A stretch of 21,414 bases of DNA from NCBI GenBank assembly GCA_002361235.1, contig DESI01000011.1, forward strand, positions 17,484-38,897, written 5' to 3'. This DNA comes from Porphyromonadaceae bacterium UBA3318 (GTDB lineage Bacteria; Bacteroidota; Bacteroidia; Bacteroidales; Muribaculaceae). The notes beneath the pieces are model-generated. The model saw only the letters and a list, made by a program, of their open reading frames with translations, searched no databases and was not told the origin of the DNA. A program made the position numbers and the translations under genes. Below are positions 14,548-21,414 of the stretch, piece by piece (within the stretch, counting starts at the first letter, position 1; each line of letters begins with the position of its first letter).

Positions 14548-16029
14548 ATGGCAACAGAACTTAAAAACTTCACGAAACGTGCGGATAATTATTCGCAGTG
14601 GTATAACGAGTTGGTGGCAAAAGCCGATCTTGCAGAGCAGTCGGCAGTAAGAGGGTGTATGGTAATCAAGCCTTACGGCTATGCCATCTGGGAAAAGATG
14701 CAGCGTCAGCTGGACGATATGTTCAAGGCCACGGGGCATCAAAACGCATATTTCCCGCTTCTTATCCCCAAATCGTTCCTGAGTCGCGAAGCCGAGCACG
14801 TAGAGGGTTTTGCCAAGGAATGCGCCATCGTGACCCACCACCGCCTCAAGAACGACCCGGAGGGCAACGGCGTGATTGTAGACCCTGAGGCCAAACTGGA
14901 GGAGGAACTCATAATCCGCCCCACATCCGAGACCATTATCTGGAGCACATTCAAGAACTGGATACATTCGTACCGCGATCTGCCTCTGCTTATCAACCAG
15001 TGGGCAAACGTGATGCGCTGGGAAATGCGTACCCGCATGTTCCTGCGCACGGCCGAATTCCTATGGCAAGAGGGCCACACCGCACATGCCACCCGTGAGG
15101 AGGCCGAAGCCGAAGCGCGCAGAATGCTTGAGGTCTACGCCACCTTCGCACAGGAGTTCATGGCCATTCCCGTCATCAAGGGCGTAAAATCAGCCACCGA
15201 GCGATTCGCCGGTGCTCTCGACACCTACACAATCGAGGCCATGATGCAGGACGGCAAAGCCCTGCAGTCCGGCACGTCACACTTCCTTGGACAGAACTTC
15301 GCCAAGGCGTTCGACGTGACCTTTATGAACAAGGACAACAAACCCGAGTATGTATGGGCTTCGTCATGGGGCGTATCCACCCGGCTAATGGGCGCACTCA
15401 TCATGACACACAGCGATGACAACGGCCTGGTATTGCCTCCCAAGCTGGCGCCCATTCAGGTTGTAATAGTACCCATCTATAAGAACAACGATGGCCTCAA
15501 GGCTATCTCGGATAAGGTTCAGCCACTAATCGAAGAACTCCGCGCCAAAGGCATAAGCGTCAAATATGACGACGCTGACAACCGCCGCCCGGGATTCAAG
15601 TTCGCCGACTACGAGGTCAAGGGCGTTCCCGTACGTCTTGCCATAGGTCAGCGAGACCTGGAACAGGGCACCGTCGAGATGATGCGACGAGACACGCTCC
15701 AGAAGGAATCCGTGGCGTTCGACGGCATAGCAGACCATATCGTCGAGGTGCTGGACGACATACAGAAGAGTCTTTATCAGAAGGCTTTGGACCGCCGGAT
15801 TCAAAGGACTATCACAGTAGACACATACGACGAGTTCAAGAAAAGAATCGAAGAAGGAGTCTTCATCATGGCCCACTGGGACGGAACTCCCGAAACCGAG
15901 GCCAAAATCAAGGAAGAAACGAAGGCTACCATCCGTTGCATCCCGTTCGATTCCGACAAGACCCCCGGCGTATGTATGGTGACCGGCAAGCCTTCGGCAC
16001 AACGCGTATTGTTCGCCCGCAGTTATTGA
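14548..16029 (+). CDS. proS: Prolyl-tRNA synthetase (archaeal/eukaryotic type)
   Basis: ProRS charges tRNA-Pro with proline in the cytoplasm. The 493-aa protein shows class II motifs: RPTSE (about 124-128), motif 2 with RTAEFLWQEGHTAHA, and motif 3 with SWGVSTRLMGALIMTH. The anticodon-binding domain follows (from PIQVVIVPIY), then the C-terminal domain that ends in a tyrosine (LFARSY), a hallmark of the archaeal/eukaryotic type. The INS editing domain found between motifs 2 and 3 in the E. coli type is absent, as expected for this class. This type is usual in Bacteroidota. The ATG at 14548 fits the start MATELKNFTKRADNYSQWY. The peptidase gene begins 33 bp later and may be co-transcribed. Confidence 0.96.
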   Translation: MATELKNFTKRADNYSQWYNELVAKADLAEQSAVRGCMVIKPYGYAIWEKMQRQLDDMFKATGHQNAYFPLLIPKSFLSREAEHVEGFAKECAIVTHHRLKNDPEGNGVIVDPEAKLEEELIIRPTSETIIWSTFKNWIHSYRDLPLLINQWANVMRWEMRTRMFLRTAEFLWQEGHTAHATREEAEAEARRMLEVYATFAQEFMAIPVIKGVKSATERFAGALDTYTIEAMMQDGKALQSGTSHFLGQNFAKAFDVTFMNKDNKPEYVWASSWGVSTRLMGALIMTHSDDNGLVLPPKLAPIQVVIVPIYKNNDGLKAISDKVQPLIEELRAKGISVKYDDADNRRPGFKFADYEVKGVPVRLAIGQRDLEQGTVEMMRRDTLQKESVAFDGIADHIVEVLDDIQKSLYQKALDRRIQRTITVDTYDEFKKRIEEGVFIMAHWDGTPETEAKIKEETKATIRCIPFDSDKTPGVCMVTGKPSAQRVLFARSY

Positions 16030-16062
16030 TACCTTAATCTGAAACGCACATCAGTCGACATC

Positions 16063-18249
16063 ATGAATAAGAACACAAGGCATTACATTACGGCGGCCGC
16101 CATAACGATATGCTCGGCAGGCACTTTGGCCGCTCCTCTTACGGTCGCAGACTATTGCCAGCCCGACCTCACGCGTCCGGTCAGCGTCAAGACGCCGATG
16201 CCACTGGCCGACGGCGCGTCTTATTCCGCGATATCGGCCGATGGACGCAGCATCGAGTCCTACAGCTTCAAGACCGGCAAGAAACTGGAGACACTGTTCA
16301 GCCTCGACGCTCAGAAAGGCGACATCAAGATCGATTCGTTCGACGGGTACTCCATTTCCGACAACGGACGCAAGATAATGTTGTGGCAGGAGACTTCCAA
16401 GATATACCGCCACTCGTTCTACGCCGAGTATTATGTGTATGATACTTTCCGCGGCACAATGCAGCGAGTGTCGACCGGCGGCCCGCAACGTGGCGCCACC
16501 ATGAGCCATGACGGCCTTCAGGTGGCATATATGCGCGACAACAACTTATGGATTTCCAATCTGGATTACGGCACCGACAAGGCCATAACCAAGGACGGCC
16601 AGGCCACCCGTGTGATAAACGGTATTCCCGACTGGGTTTACGAGGAAGAATTCGGCATGCAGACCGCAATGGCCTGGAACGGCCAGGACAATGTGCTGGC
16701 ATTCATTCGCTTCGACGAGTCGGAGGTGCCCGTTTATAGTTTTGACAACTATAAATCCTACTGCGACGCCGATCCGCTGACGGATGTGTATCCCGAAAGC
16801 TATTCGTACAAATATCCGTTGGCCGGATATCCCAATTCCACTGTGACTGTTTTGGCCTACCATGTCGACAATCAGACTGTCAAGCAGATGGACATTCCGA
16901 TTGGCAAGGATTACGTGCCGTCAATGGAGTTTGACGGAACCGGCACCAACCTTATGGTCATGACCCTGAACCGTGACCAGAATTCGCTCAAATTGTATAA
17001 GGTGAATCCCGGCAGCACAGTCGCCAAAGTAATATATACGGAGACAAGCGACGCATGGCTCAGCCCGGCTGCATACCAGATGGGGGAGTATGGCGAAAAG
17101 TCATTCTTCATCGGCAGCGAAAAGTCCGATTACCGCCATCTGTATGAATACGACTACAGCGGCAACTGCCTGCGCCAGGTCACAAAAGGGGAGTGGAATG
17201 TGACGAACTTCTACGGTTGCGATCGCCGCACAGGCACTGTTTACGTACAGACTACACAGCTTGGTCCTATCAACCGCAACGTCGCCGCCGTAGAACGTAA
17301 CGGAAAAACGACAATACTTAACAATACACCCGGCACGGAGAACGCCTGGTTCAGCAGCGACTGCCGCTATTTCCTGCGTTCATACAGCAACGCCGTCACA
17401 CCACCGGTGTTCACTCTGTGCGACAACCGTGGCAAACAGCTGACCGAGGTGGAGAACAATGCCCTGTATGCAGCCAAATATGCTTCGGCTCCCAAGAAAG
17501 AATTCCTGCAGATTCCCAACGCCGAGGGCGAAATGATGGATGCATTCATCATCAAGCCGGCAGATTTCTCTCCAAGCAATAAGTATCCGTTGCTGATGTA
17601 TCAGTACAACGGTCCGGACTCACAGGAGGTATTGAATGCGTGGCGCATGGAGGGCATATATTATCTGGCGGCGCAGGGTTATGTCGTAGCGGCTGTGGAT
17701 GGCCGCGGCACGGGCAACCGTTCGCGTCAGTGGGGCACATCTGTTTACCGCCGTCTGGGGCAGCTTGAAACCAAAGACCAGCTCGCAGGCGCCAAGTGGA
17801 TGAGCCGACAGGACTATATAGACCCCGAACGCACCGCATGCTTCGGATGGAGCTATGGCGGCTATATGACCCTTATGGAACTCGGTGATTCCGACTGTAC
17901 ATTCAAGGCAGGCGTGGCTATGGCTCCCGTGACCGACTGGCGGTTCTACGATTCCGTATACACCGAACGGTACATGACCACACCGCAGCAGAACGAATCG
18001 GGTTATGACTCGGCTTCGGCACTTAACAGGGCACAGAATCTGAAGGGCCGTCTGCTTATCATGTCCGGCACCGGCGATGACAACGTACATTTATACAATA
18101 CGCTGAAATATACATCTAAACTATATTCCCAAGGAACTGTCTTCGACATGATGGCCCTGACCGGATTTGAACACAGTCTGCCAAAGTGTAATGCAAGGAC
18201 GATGCTGTTCAAAAAAATATGCGACTTCTTAGACCATAATGTTCGCTGA
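16063..18249 (+). CDS. Dipeptidyl peptidase IV (S9 family serine peptidase)
   Basis: This exopeptidase removes X-Pro or X-Ala dipeptides from the N-terminus of peptides. A signal peptide (about 1-23, ending in GTLAA) sends it to the periplasm or outer surface. An eight-bladed beta-propeller makes up roughly residues 50-470 and contains DWVYEEEF, with Glu195 and Glu196 at the place of the DPP IV double-Glu that holds the substrate amino group. The alpha/beta-hydrolase domain follows, with nucleophile Ser597 in GWSYGGYM, Asp672 in GTGDDNVH and His704 in FEHSL, so the catalytic triad is complete. The length of 728 aa is normal for bacterial DPP IV. There is a 33-bp gap after proS and no promoter of its own is visible. 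Confidence 0.94.
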   Translation: MNKNTRHYITAAAITICSAGTLAAPLTVADYCQPDLTRPVSVKTPMPLADGASYSAISADGRSIESYSFKTGKKLETLFSLDAQKGDIKIDSFDGYSISDNGRKIMLWQETSKIYRHSFYAEYYVYDTFRGTMQRVSTGGPQRGATMSHDGLQVAYMRDNNLWISNLDYGTDKAITKDGQATRVINGIPDWVYEEEFGMQTAMAWNGQDNVLAFIRFDESEVPVYSFDNYKSYCDADPLTDVYPESYSYKYPLAGYPNSTVTVLAYHVDNQTVKQMDIPIGKDYVPSMEFDGTGTNLMVMTLNRDQNSLKLYKVNPGSTVAKVIYTETSDAWLSPAAYQMGEYGEKSFFIGSEKSDYRHLYEYDYSGNCLRQVTKGEWNVTNFYGCDRRTGTVYVQTTQLGPINRNVAAVERNGKTTILNNTPGTENAWFSSDCRYFLRSYSNAVTPPVFTLCDNRGKQLTEVENNALYAAKYASAPKKEFLQIPNAEGEMMDAFIIKPADFSPSNKYPLLMYQYNGPDSQEVLNAWRMEGIYYLAAQGYVVAAVDGRGTGNRSRQWGTSVYRRLGQLETKDQLAGAKWMSRQDYIDPERTACFGWSYGGYMTLMELGDSDCTFKAGVAMAPVTDWRFYDSVYTERYMTTPQQNESGYDSASALNRAQNLKGRLLIMSGTGDDNVHLYNTLKYTSKLYSQGTVFDMMALTGFEHSLPKCNARTMLFKKICDFLDHNVR

Positions 18250-18310
18250 GACGTTGAATATACGGGTGCAATAGGTTTCATCACTGTTGTGTGACCTTGA
18301 TTAAACGACA

Positions 18311-19669
18311 ATGCACGACTTGGAAAAAATAAGTAGTTCGAGGCTTTTCGCCTTCTGGAAGGACATCTGTACCGGCATTCTGGTGTTGATGGGCACCATG
18401 CTGTTGGCGCAGGTTCTCCCATACTATTTTGCGCCTATCCCTTCGCTGATAGGAGCGGCCGTGCTGTATACGATGCTTTACAACAACAGGCTGCAGGATA
18501 ATCCGAGCTGCATGGTGATGATCTACGCTCTGTTCTACTGCCTGATCCTATATTCCTTTGCTACGATCATCCTCAATCTGCTCTATATATGGGGCATGAT
18601 GGAACTGCCAAAGGAATTGACATTCATCGCACCTCCCTATATCCCGTCCTTGCTGCTTGATCCGATCTGTTTCATAACATTCGGCATTATCATGCTCCGG
18701 CTCAATTCTCTGAGTTTTTGCATAGACTGCAAATTCAAGAACGGACTCTCCATCGACCGCGGACAATTGGGACAGATTCTGCATCACGAATCCCGTATAC
18801 AGATTCTTAATCTATTATGTGTGTTCGGAGGACTGTCTATTATAGTCTGGGCATATTACTTCACTCTATACGACAGATCTACAGGTGTAAATACACGCGA
18901 CAGATACATCTTCTTCTGGCTCAATCTGGTGATATTCCTTATAGATGGTATGTATTTCGCGGCAAGGTACTATAACATTTATCTGGATCATAAGGAAAGG
19001 GGCAACATCATCACCGAAGAGGAACTCAGCGATATGACCACGAAGACATACTTGCGGTTTTACGTGATATGCGACAACAGCATCTATGTCAATCCCAAGA
19101 CGGTGGATCCGCAGATGCCGTTCCGTAATATAATCGACACGCCGTTCGTTACCAAACGTAATGTAAACGGTATATCCACCTACGAAGTCAATGATGTCAT
19201 TCATAATATGGTGCAACACTCCGGACTGCTGAAATTCTTCTATGGACGCAGAAATCCGGATATGCAGAAACATCGTCTGCTGCGCTATTTTTATTTTCTT
19301 GATGGTACACCCGAAGATTATCCTGAACTCAACATCAGCGGCGAATGGATGGACTTCAACCGCATCAAGGGCATATACAATTCCAGTCCTGCTCTGATGG
19401 CAGGCACATTCCTGGCCGACATGTCCAGGATGTCAACCGTGGTGCTGACTCAGAAGATATTCGATGACCGCGGTTTCCGCAAAATCAAGGTAAAATCCTA
19501 TCAGCCGAATTACGATCTGAACGAGATTCGCGAAAAGGACTATGATTTTCAGGACGACAAATGGATTCGCGTGGCAATGTTCAACTCCGACACCAAGGGG
19601 TTCCACGTGCGTCGTATCTGGCAGAAATTCCTGAACAATAACAACCAAAGTGCCTCGTGGCGTCAGTAA
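18311..19669 (+). CDS. Unrecognised six-helix membrane protein with a large C-terminal soluble domain
   Basis: The first ~220 of 452 residues hold about six hydrophobic segments (near 18-38, 42-57, 68-95, 106-130, 163-185 and 197-218). The remaining ~230 residues are soluble, probably cytoplasmic, rich in Arg, Lys and aromatic residues (for example GRRNPDMQKHRLLRYFYFLD and GEWMDFNRIKGIYNSSPALM), and match no family I can name. The C-terminus has an Asn run (NNNNQ). The ATG at 18311 lies 61 bp after the peptidase, with a weak TAGGTTTC box at 18272-18279 between them. The stop is only 8 bp before the ATG of miaA, so the two are probably co-transcribed. The coding call is sound; the function is unknown. 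Confidence 0.87.
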   Translation: MHDLEKISSSRLFAFWKDICTGILVLMGTMLLAQVLPYYFAPIPSLIGAAVLYTMLYNNRLQDNPSCMVMIYALFYCLILYSFATIILNLLYIWGMMELPKELTFIAPPYIPSLLLDPICFITFGIIMLRLNSLSFCIDCKFKNGLSIDRGQLGQILHHESRIQILNLLCVFGGLSIIVWAYYFTLYDRSTGVNTRDRYIFFWLNLVIFLIDGMYFAARYYNIYLDHKERGNIITEEELSDMTTKTYLRFYVICDNSIYVNPKTVDPQMPFRNIIDTPFVTKRNVNGISTYEVNDVIHNMVQHSGLLKFFYGRRNPDMQKHRLLRYFYFLDGTPEDYPELNISGEWMDFNRIKGIYNSSPALMAGTFLADMSRMSTVVLTQKIFDDRGFRKIKVKSYQPNYDLNEIREKDYDFQDDKWIRVAMFNSDTKGFHVRRIWQKFLNNNNQSASWRQ

Positions 19670-19677
19670 AGGACATC

Positions 19678-20613
19678 ATGCCCCCATCAGAAGGCAACCG
19701 TAACGAATTACGGGCCATCGCTGTGATTGGACCAACAGCCTGCGGAAAGACACGCAGGGCCGTGCAGATTGCCTCCGCATTCAACGGCGAGATTTTATCC
19801 GCCGATTCACGTCAGGTGTACTGCAACATGGATCTCGGCACAGGCAAGGATTTAGATGAATACGGCGATATCAGGTATCATCTGATCGATATCTGTCCTC
19901 CCGGATCCAGATACAATCTTCACAAATATCTAAGGGAATTCAATAAGGTGTATGCCGATGTTCGGTCACGTGGCAAACGACCCGTTATCTGCGGAGGTTC
20001 CGGTATGTATGTTGAACATGCACTTAACGGAATATCACTGCCTGACGTGCCTGAAGATACCGAGTTAAGGCATTCCCTGTCCGACAAGTCTCTTGATCTG
20101 CTCGCCGTGATACTGGCAGGCTACAAACAGCTGCACAACATCACTGACATTGACACCAAGGCAAGGGCTATAAGGGCCATCGAAATACAGGAATATTACC
20201 GCCACCATCCGGAGGAAACGAAATCCGTATCGCGCCAGGGCGCGAAACCTATCGATGCCCTGATAATCGGGCTCGATATTCCCCGTGAGGAGAGACGCTC
20301 CCGCATCTCGTCACGTCTGAAACAGAGACTTGACAATGGTCTGATCCGCGAAATCCGGGACCTTCTTAATTCCGGCATCGATGCCGAGGACCTGATATAT
20401 TATGGTCTGGAGTATAAATTCGTCACGCTGCACGTGATGGGGGAGTTGTCGTATCAGGAAATGTTCACTCAGCTTGAGACAGCGATCCATCAGTTTGCCA
20501 AACGCCAGATGACATGGTTCCGTGGCATGGAACGGCGCGGATCGACCATACACTGGTTGCCATACGACCTTGACGATGCCGAATTTTTAACTCGCGTCGG
20601 CGAACTGCTTTGA
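19678..20613 (+). CDS. miaA: tRNA dimethylallyltransferase MiaA
   Basis: MiaA transfers a dimethylallyl group to N6 of A37 in tRNAs that read codons starting with U. The P-loop GPTACGKT (18-25) is followed by SADSRQVY, with the catalytic Asp at 43, then DLGTGKD, GGSGMYVE and the IGLDIPREERRSRIS segment. The C-terminal part includes YYGLEYKF and FAKRQMTWFRGMERRG, the tRNA-binding region. At 311 aa it resembles the short Bacteroidales form that has DLGTGK instead of the common NIGTAK. The start is taken as ATG 19678, 8 bp after the membrane protein gene; a GTG at 19657 in the same frame would overlap that gene and add seven residues. Confidence 0.95.
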   Translation: MPPSEGNRNELRAIAVIGPTACGKTRRAVQIASAFNGEILSADSRQVYCNMDLGTGKDLDEYGDIRYHLIDICPPGSRYNLHKYLREFNKVYADVRSRGKRPVICGGSGMYVEHALNGISLPDVPEDTELRHSLSDKSLDLLAVILAGYKQLHNITDIDTKARAIRAIEIQEYYRHHPEETKSVSRQGAKPIDALIIGLDIPREERRSRISSRLKQRLDNGLIREIRDLLNSGIDAEDLIYYGLEYKFVTLHVMGELSYQEMFTQLETAIHQFAKRQMTWFRGMERRGSTIHWLPYDLDDAEFLTRVGELL

Positions 20614-20660
20614 CCGGCATTTGACATCCGTATTCAACCGGCATTCGGCATCTGTATTCA
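20613..20660. repeat. Two-copy 24-bp tandem repeat at the end of miaA
   Basis: Units 20613-20636 and 20637-20660 both start ACCGGCATT and end GTATTCA, and differ at 3 of 24 positions. The first unit begins with the last base of the miaA stop codon. It looks like a small tandem duplication. The remaining 20661-20768 holds no gene; a short hairpin follows at 20738-20754. Confidence 0.7.
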
Positions 20661-20737
20661 CAAGATACTGAAATTTCCTTGCTGTCGCAGTGAACAATTT
20701 AGTCCGTTAAAACGGTTATATCATAGAAACAATTCTT

Positions 20738-20754
20738 AACAGTCCACGACTGTT
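20738..20754 (+). other. Short hairpin just upstream of the SRPBCC-like gene
   Basis: AACAGTC (20738-20744) and GACTGTT (20748-20754) are perfect inverted repeats around CAC, ending 14 nt before the next ATG. It would fold in the 5' leader close to the ribosome site, or might be a small operator. No T-run follows, so it is not a terminator. Confidence 0.35.
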
Positions 20755-20768
20755 TAAATACATATACT

Positions 20769-21284
20769 ATGATTACCGACAAGATTAAATTCAAACCCGG
20801 ATATGCTAAAGCCGACAGTAAGACATTCGCTTCGGCCGGAGTGGAAGTCGAAGGGCTCGATTCCCAGATAATATGGCGCAACCTCACCAACATCAGCGTA
20901 TGGCCGCGCCTCTCCGAAGCCATTGTCGACATCCAGTATGAAGATTCGGCCGACAACGATCCCCATCTGTTCGAAAAGGCCCAGTTCAACTATACATTGA
21001 CATCCGGCAAACGTGTCGTTGCGCAGGTCGTCGAATTCTCACATCCCAAGGACGACCGACCCGGACGCCTGGCATACCAGGGAGCGGTTTTTGACGACAA
21101 CCGCCGCACCAACGAAATGGTTGCCGAGTTTATGGTAGGAGTTCCCGATCATAAAGGCATCCTGACGGTCGAAGCCGCATCCTCGGCCAAAGAAGAGAGT
21201 GCCGATGCTCCGGAACACAACTACGGCGATGAGCTAAAGAGCTTCCTTGAAAACCTGGCCGACTGGTCGAAAAAACACCGTTAA
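20769..21284 (+). CDS. SRPBCC/START-like small protein
   Basis: The 171-residue soluble protein has no signal peptide. The segment IIWRNLTNISVWPRLSEAI followed by antiparallel-strand-like stretches (FNYTLTSGKRVVAQVVEF) and a late helix (GDELKSFLENLADWSKKHR) resembles the SRPBCC/START helix-grip fold, which often binds hydrophobic ligands. The assignment is by pattern only; no ligand or partner can be named. An acidic, Ala- and Ser-rich linker (about 140-153) separates the fold from the C-terminal helix. No clear promoter box was found upstream, but the gene is set off from miaA by 155 bp with a tandem repeat and a hairpin, and it has its own terminator downstream. Confidence 0.7.
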   Translation: MITDKIKFKPGYAKADSKTFASAGVEVEGLDSQIIWRNLTNISVWPRLSEAIVDIQYEDSADNDPHLFEKAQFNYTLTSGKRVVAQVVEFSHPKDDRPGRLAYQGAVFDDNRRTNEMVAEFMVGVPDHKGILTVEAASSAKEESADAPEHNYGDELKSFLENLADWSKKHR

Positions 21285-21317
21285 CACACATCTTTAATCT
21301 ACATACAATTACCCTGC

Positions 21318-21351
21318 AAGTGCGTTCCAGGTAACAGCGGAATGCACTTTT
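21318..21351 (+). terminator. Intrinsic terminator after the SRPBCC-like gene
   Basis: AAGTGCGTTCC (21318-21328) pairs with GGAATGCACTT (21339-21349), with one G-T pair, around a 10-nt loop, and the stem runs into TTTT. It ends the transcript 34 bp after the stop. Positions 21352-21414 are AT-rich and hold nothing I can name. Confidence 0.85.
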
Positions 21352-21414
21352 ATCATATATTTATCTGTTATTTCATTTGACAGTTTTAATATATTTTTAT
21401 TACTGTCCGCTAAA

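Noticed and set aside
18253..18279. Promoter for the unknown membrane protein (TAGGTTTC box)
   Set aside because: The last base of the -7 box does not match, and the only upstream TTG has a 15-nt spacer, too short for the Bacteroidota consensus.

Overview
The window reads as chromosomal core sequence of a member of the Bacteroidota, order Bacteroidales. Three things suggest this: promoter boxes of the TAnnTTTG type with few Shine-Dalgarno-like sites; a five-gene mreB-mreC-mreD-mrdA-rodA operon with a long (~490 aa) RodA; and Bacteroidales-style families (DUF4293-like membrane protein, short MiaA with a 'DLGTGK' motif, archaeal/eukaryotic-type ProRS, secreted dipeptidyl peptidase IV). The base composition looks higher in GC than typical Bacteroides, which together with protein flavour makes a Muribaculaceae-like genome my best guess; this is inference, not a search result.

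Layout. Positions 108-5844 (minus strand) hold the rod-shape operon, transcribed from a well-formed promoter at 5927-5957: MreB, MreC, MreD, PBP2 (MrdA) and RodA, with short gaps or overlaps throughout. Together they make the elongasome that inserts lateral-wall peptidoglycan. Positions 5976-7425 (minus strand) hold a small thiamine cluster (ThiS, a TenI/ThiE-like protein, ThiE) behind its own promoter at 7451-7458; the other thiazole and pyrimidine genes are not here. Divergent from it is dnaA (7700-9097), followed by a strong bidirectional terminator shared with a convergent gene for a large cytoplasmic TPR protein (9179-11356). A DUF4293-like membrane protein (11582-12052) is divergent from the TPR gene and ends at a perfect 17-bp hairpin.

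Positions 12342-12952 are the odd spot: a 45-codon signal-peptide ORF runs, with a one-base stop/start overlap, into the C-terminal third of an MFS transporter whose first ~280 residues are missing. An intact, related MFS transporter follows directly (13000-14352). I read this as a deletion scar plus a decayed tandem paralogue.

Positions 14548-18249 hold proS and a secreted dipeptidyl peptidase IV. Positions 18311-20613 hold an unrecognised six-helix membrane protein with a large soluble C-terminal part, closely followed by miaA. After a 24-bp tandem duplication comes an SRPBCC/START-like small protein (20769-21284) with its own terminator.

I saw no CRISPR array, insertion sequence, tRNA or rRNA gene, TPP riboswitch or convincing oriC. 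No clear new biological system is visible. The best candidates for a second look are the MFS/signal-peptide junction, the unrecognised membrane protein coupled to miaA, the orphan TPR protein, and the slimmed thiamine cluster.
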